Assembly: GCA_045654545.1 (NCBI GenBank)
Contig: JAZONO010000080.1
Span: 1 to 5,180, forward strand
Source of the DNA: SIG588 sp045654545
Lineage (GTDB): Bacteria; Bacillota; Clostridia; Oscillospirales; Acutalibacteraceae
Direction of reading: 5' to 3'
Length of the DNA stretch: 5,180 nucleotides
Translations under genes and position numbers: made by a program
The notes under the pieces: generated by a model
The model's database searches: none
What the model saw: the letters and a program-made list of their open reading frames with translations, nothing else
What the model was told of the DNA's origin: nothing
Shown: positions 4,819 through 5,180 of the stretch, in pieces
How positions within the stretch are numbered: position 1 is the first letter of the stretch
How the letters are laid out: each line of letters starts with the position of its first letter

Positions 4819-5180
4819 ATGATCTACGACAACGTATTGGATGCCATCGGTTGCACCCCCATCATTCGGTTGAATCGTATGACGGAACCGGACAGCGCCG
4901 AGGTGCTTGTGAAATTTGAAGGATTGAACGTGGGCGGCTCGATCAAAACGCGCACCGCCTACAATATGATCACCCAGGCGGAAAAGCGCGGTCTGCTCTC
5001 CCCCGATTCCATCATTGTGGAGCCGACCAGCGGCAACCAAGGGATCGGTCTGGCGCTGGTGGGCGCGGTGCGCGGCTACCGCACCGTCATCATTATGCCC
5101 GACTCGGTGAGTGAAGAACGTCGCAAACTGGTGCGCCACTACGGTGCCGAAGTGATCTTGATCCACGATGCAGGCAACAT
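4819..5180 (+). CDS. Cysteine synthase family PLP-dependent enzyme (CysK-like), N-terminal part
   Basis: The first 120 residues are present and the frame is open at the window end. The N-terminal pattern IGCTPIIRLNR (10-20), the PLP-lysine region GLNVGGSIKTRTA (35-47, K43 expected to form the Schiff base), the substrate loop EPTSGNQGIGLAL (68-80) and MPDSVSEERRKLVRHYGAEV (94-112) place it in the fold-type II O-acetylserine sulfhydrylase / cystathionine beta-synthase family. Members replace the acetyl or hydroxyl group of a serine derivative with sulfide or a thiol. Two departures from classical CysK are notable: NVGGSIKTR instead of NPxGSxKDR, and SGNQG instead of SGNTG, so a variant substrate is possible. 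The ATG at 4819 follows a modest CAGGG site (4808-4812), and an in-frame TAA at 4813 excludes a longer start. It has its own promoter and shares the repeated leader element with the ACT operon. Confidence 0.88.
   Translation, partial: MIYDNVLDAIGCTPIIRLNRMTEPDSAEVLVKFEGLNVGGSIKTRTAYNMITQAEKRGLLSPDSIIVEPTSGNQGIGLALVGAVRGYRTVIIMPDSVSEERRKLVRHYGAEVILIHDAGN

Overview
This window reads as a chromosomal piece of a Gram-positive anaerobe of the Clostridia type (Oscillospiraceae/Ruminococcaceae-like is my guess). The evidence is a class I T-box leader with an intrinsic terminator, strong AGGAG-type ribosome binding sites, the paired ACT (UPF0237) and UPF0210 genes common in Firmicutes, and a medium-to-high GC coding bias beside AT-rich intergenic DNA. 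There are no signs of mobile elements, CRISPR or phage.

Left half (minus strand, read right to left from about 2746): a consensus promoter (TTGACA, 17 bp, TATTCT) starts a long leader that folds as a complete T-box riboswitch: Stem I with AG-rich bulge and GGUG-containing apical loop, Stem II, a IIA/B pseudoknot, Stem III, and an antiterminator competing with a terminator. It controls a 761-residue protein that joins an XRE-type helix-turn-helix, a cupin and a full AMP-forming acyl-CoA synthetase. Ten bases after its stop begins a P-loop ATPase that runs out of the window. The best specifier codon is AUC, and the T-box UGGU matches an A73 tRNA, so tRNA-Ile is the most likely ligand. A plausible inference is that isoleucine starvation turns on activation of a (branched-chain) carboxylic acid whose CoA ester can be carboxylated to an amino-acid precursor; the carboxylating enzyme is not in the window.

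Right half (plus strand): a divergent promoter near 2887-2915 drives a two-gene operon, a small ACT-domain protein (89 aa) and a UPF0210/DUF711 'PFL-like' protein (452 aa), closed by a strong hairpin terminator at 4674-4709. A second promoter then drives a cysteine-synthase-family PLP enzyme that is cut by the window end.

The most notable unexplained signal is an about 55-61 base structured element immediately after both plus-strand promoters (2921-2981 and 4736-4790). Its 5' half is identical at 25 of 29 positions, all differences are transitions, and both copies can form the same nested helices although their loops differ. It may be an undescribed cis-regulatory RNA or an operator tying the ACT/UPF0210 operon and the cysteine-synthase-like gene into one regulon.
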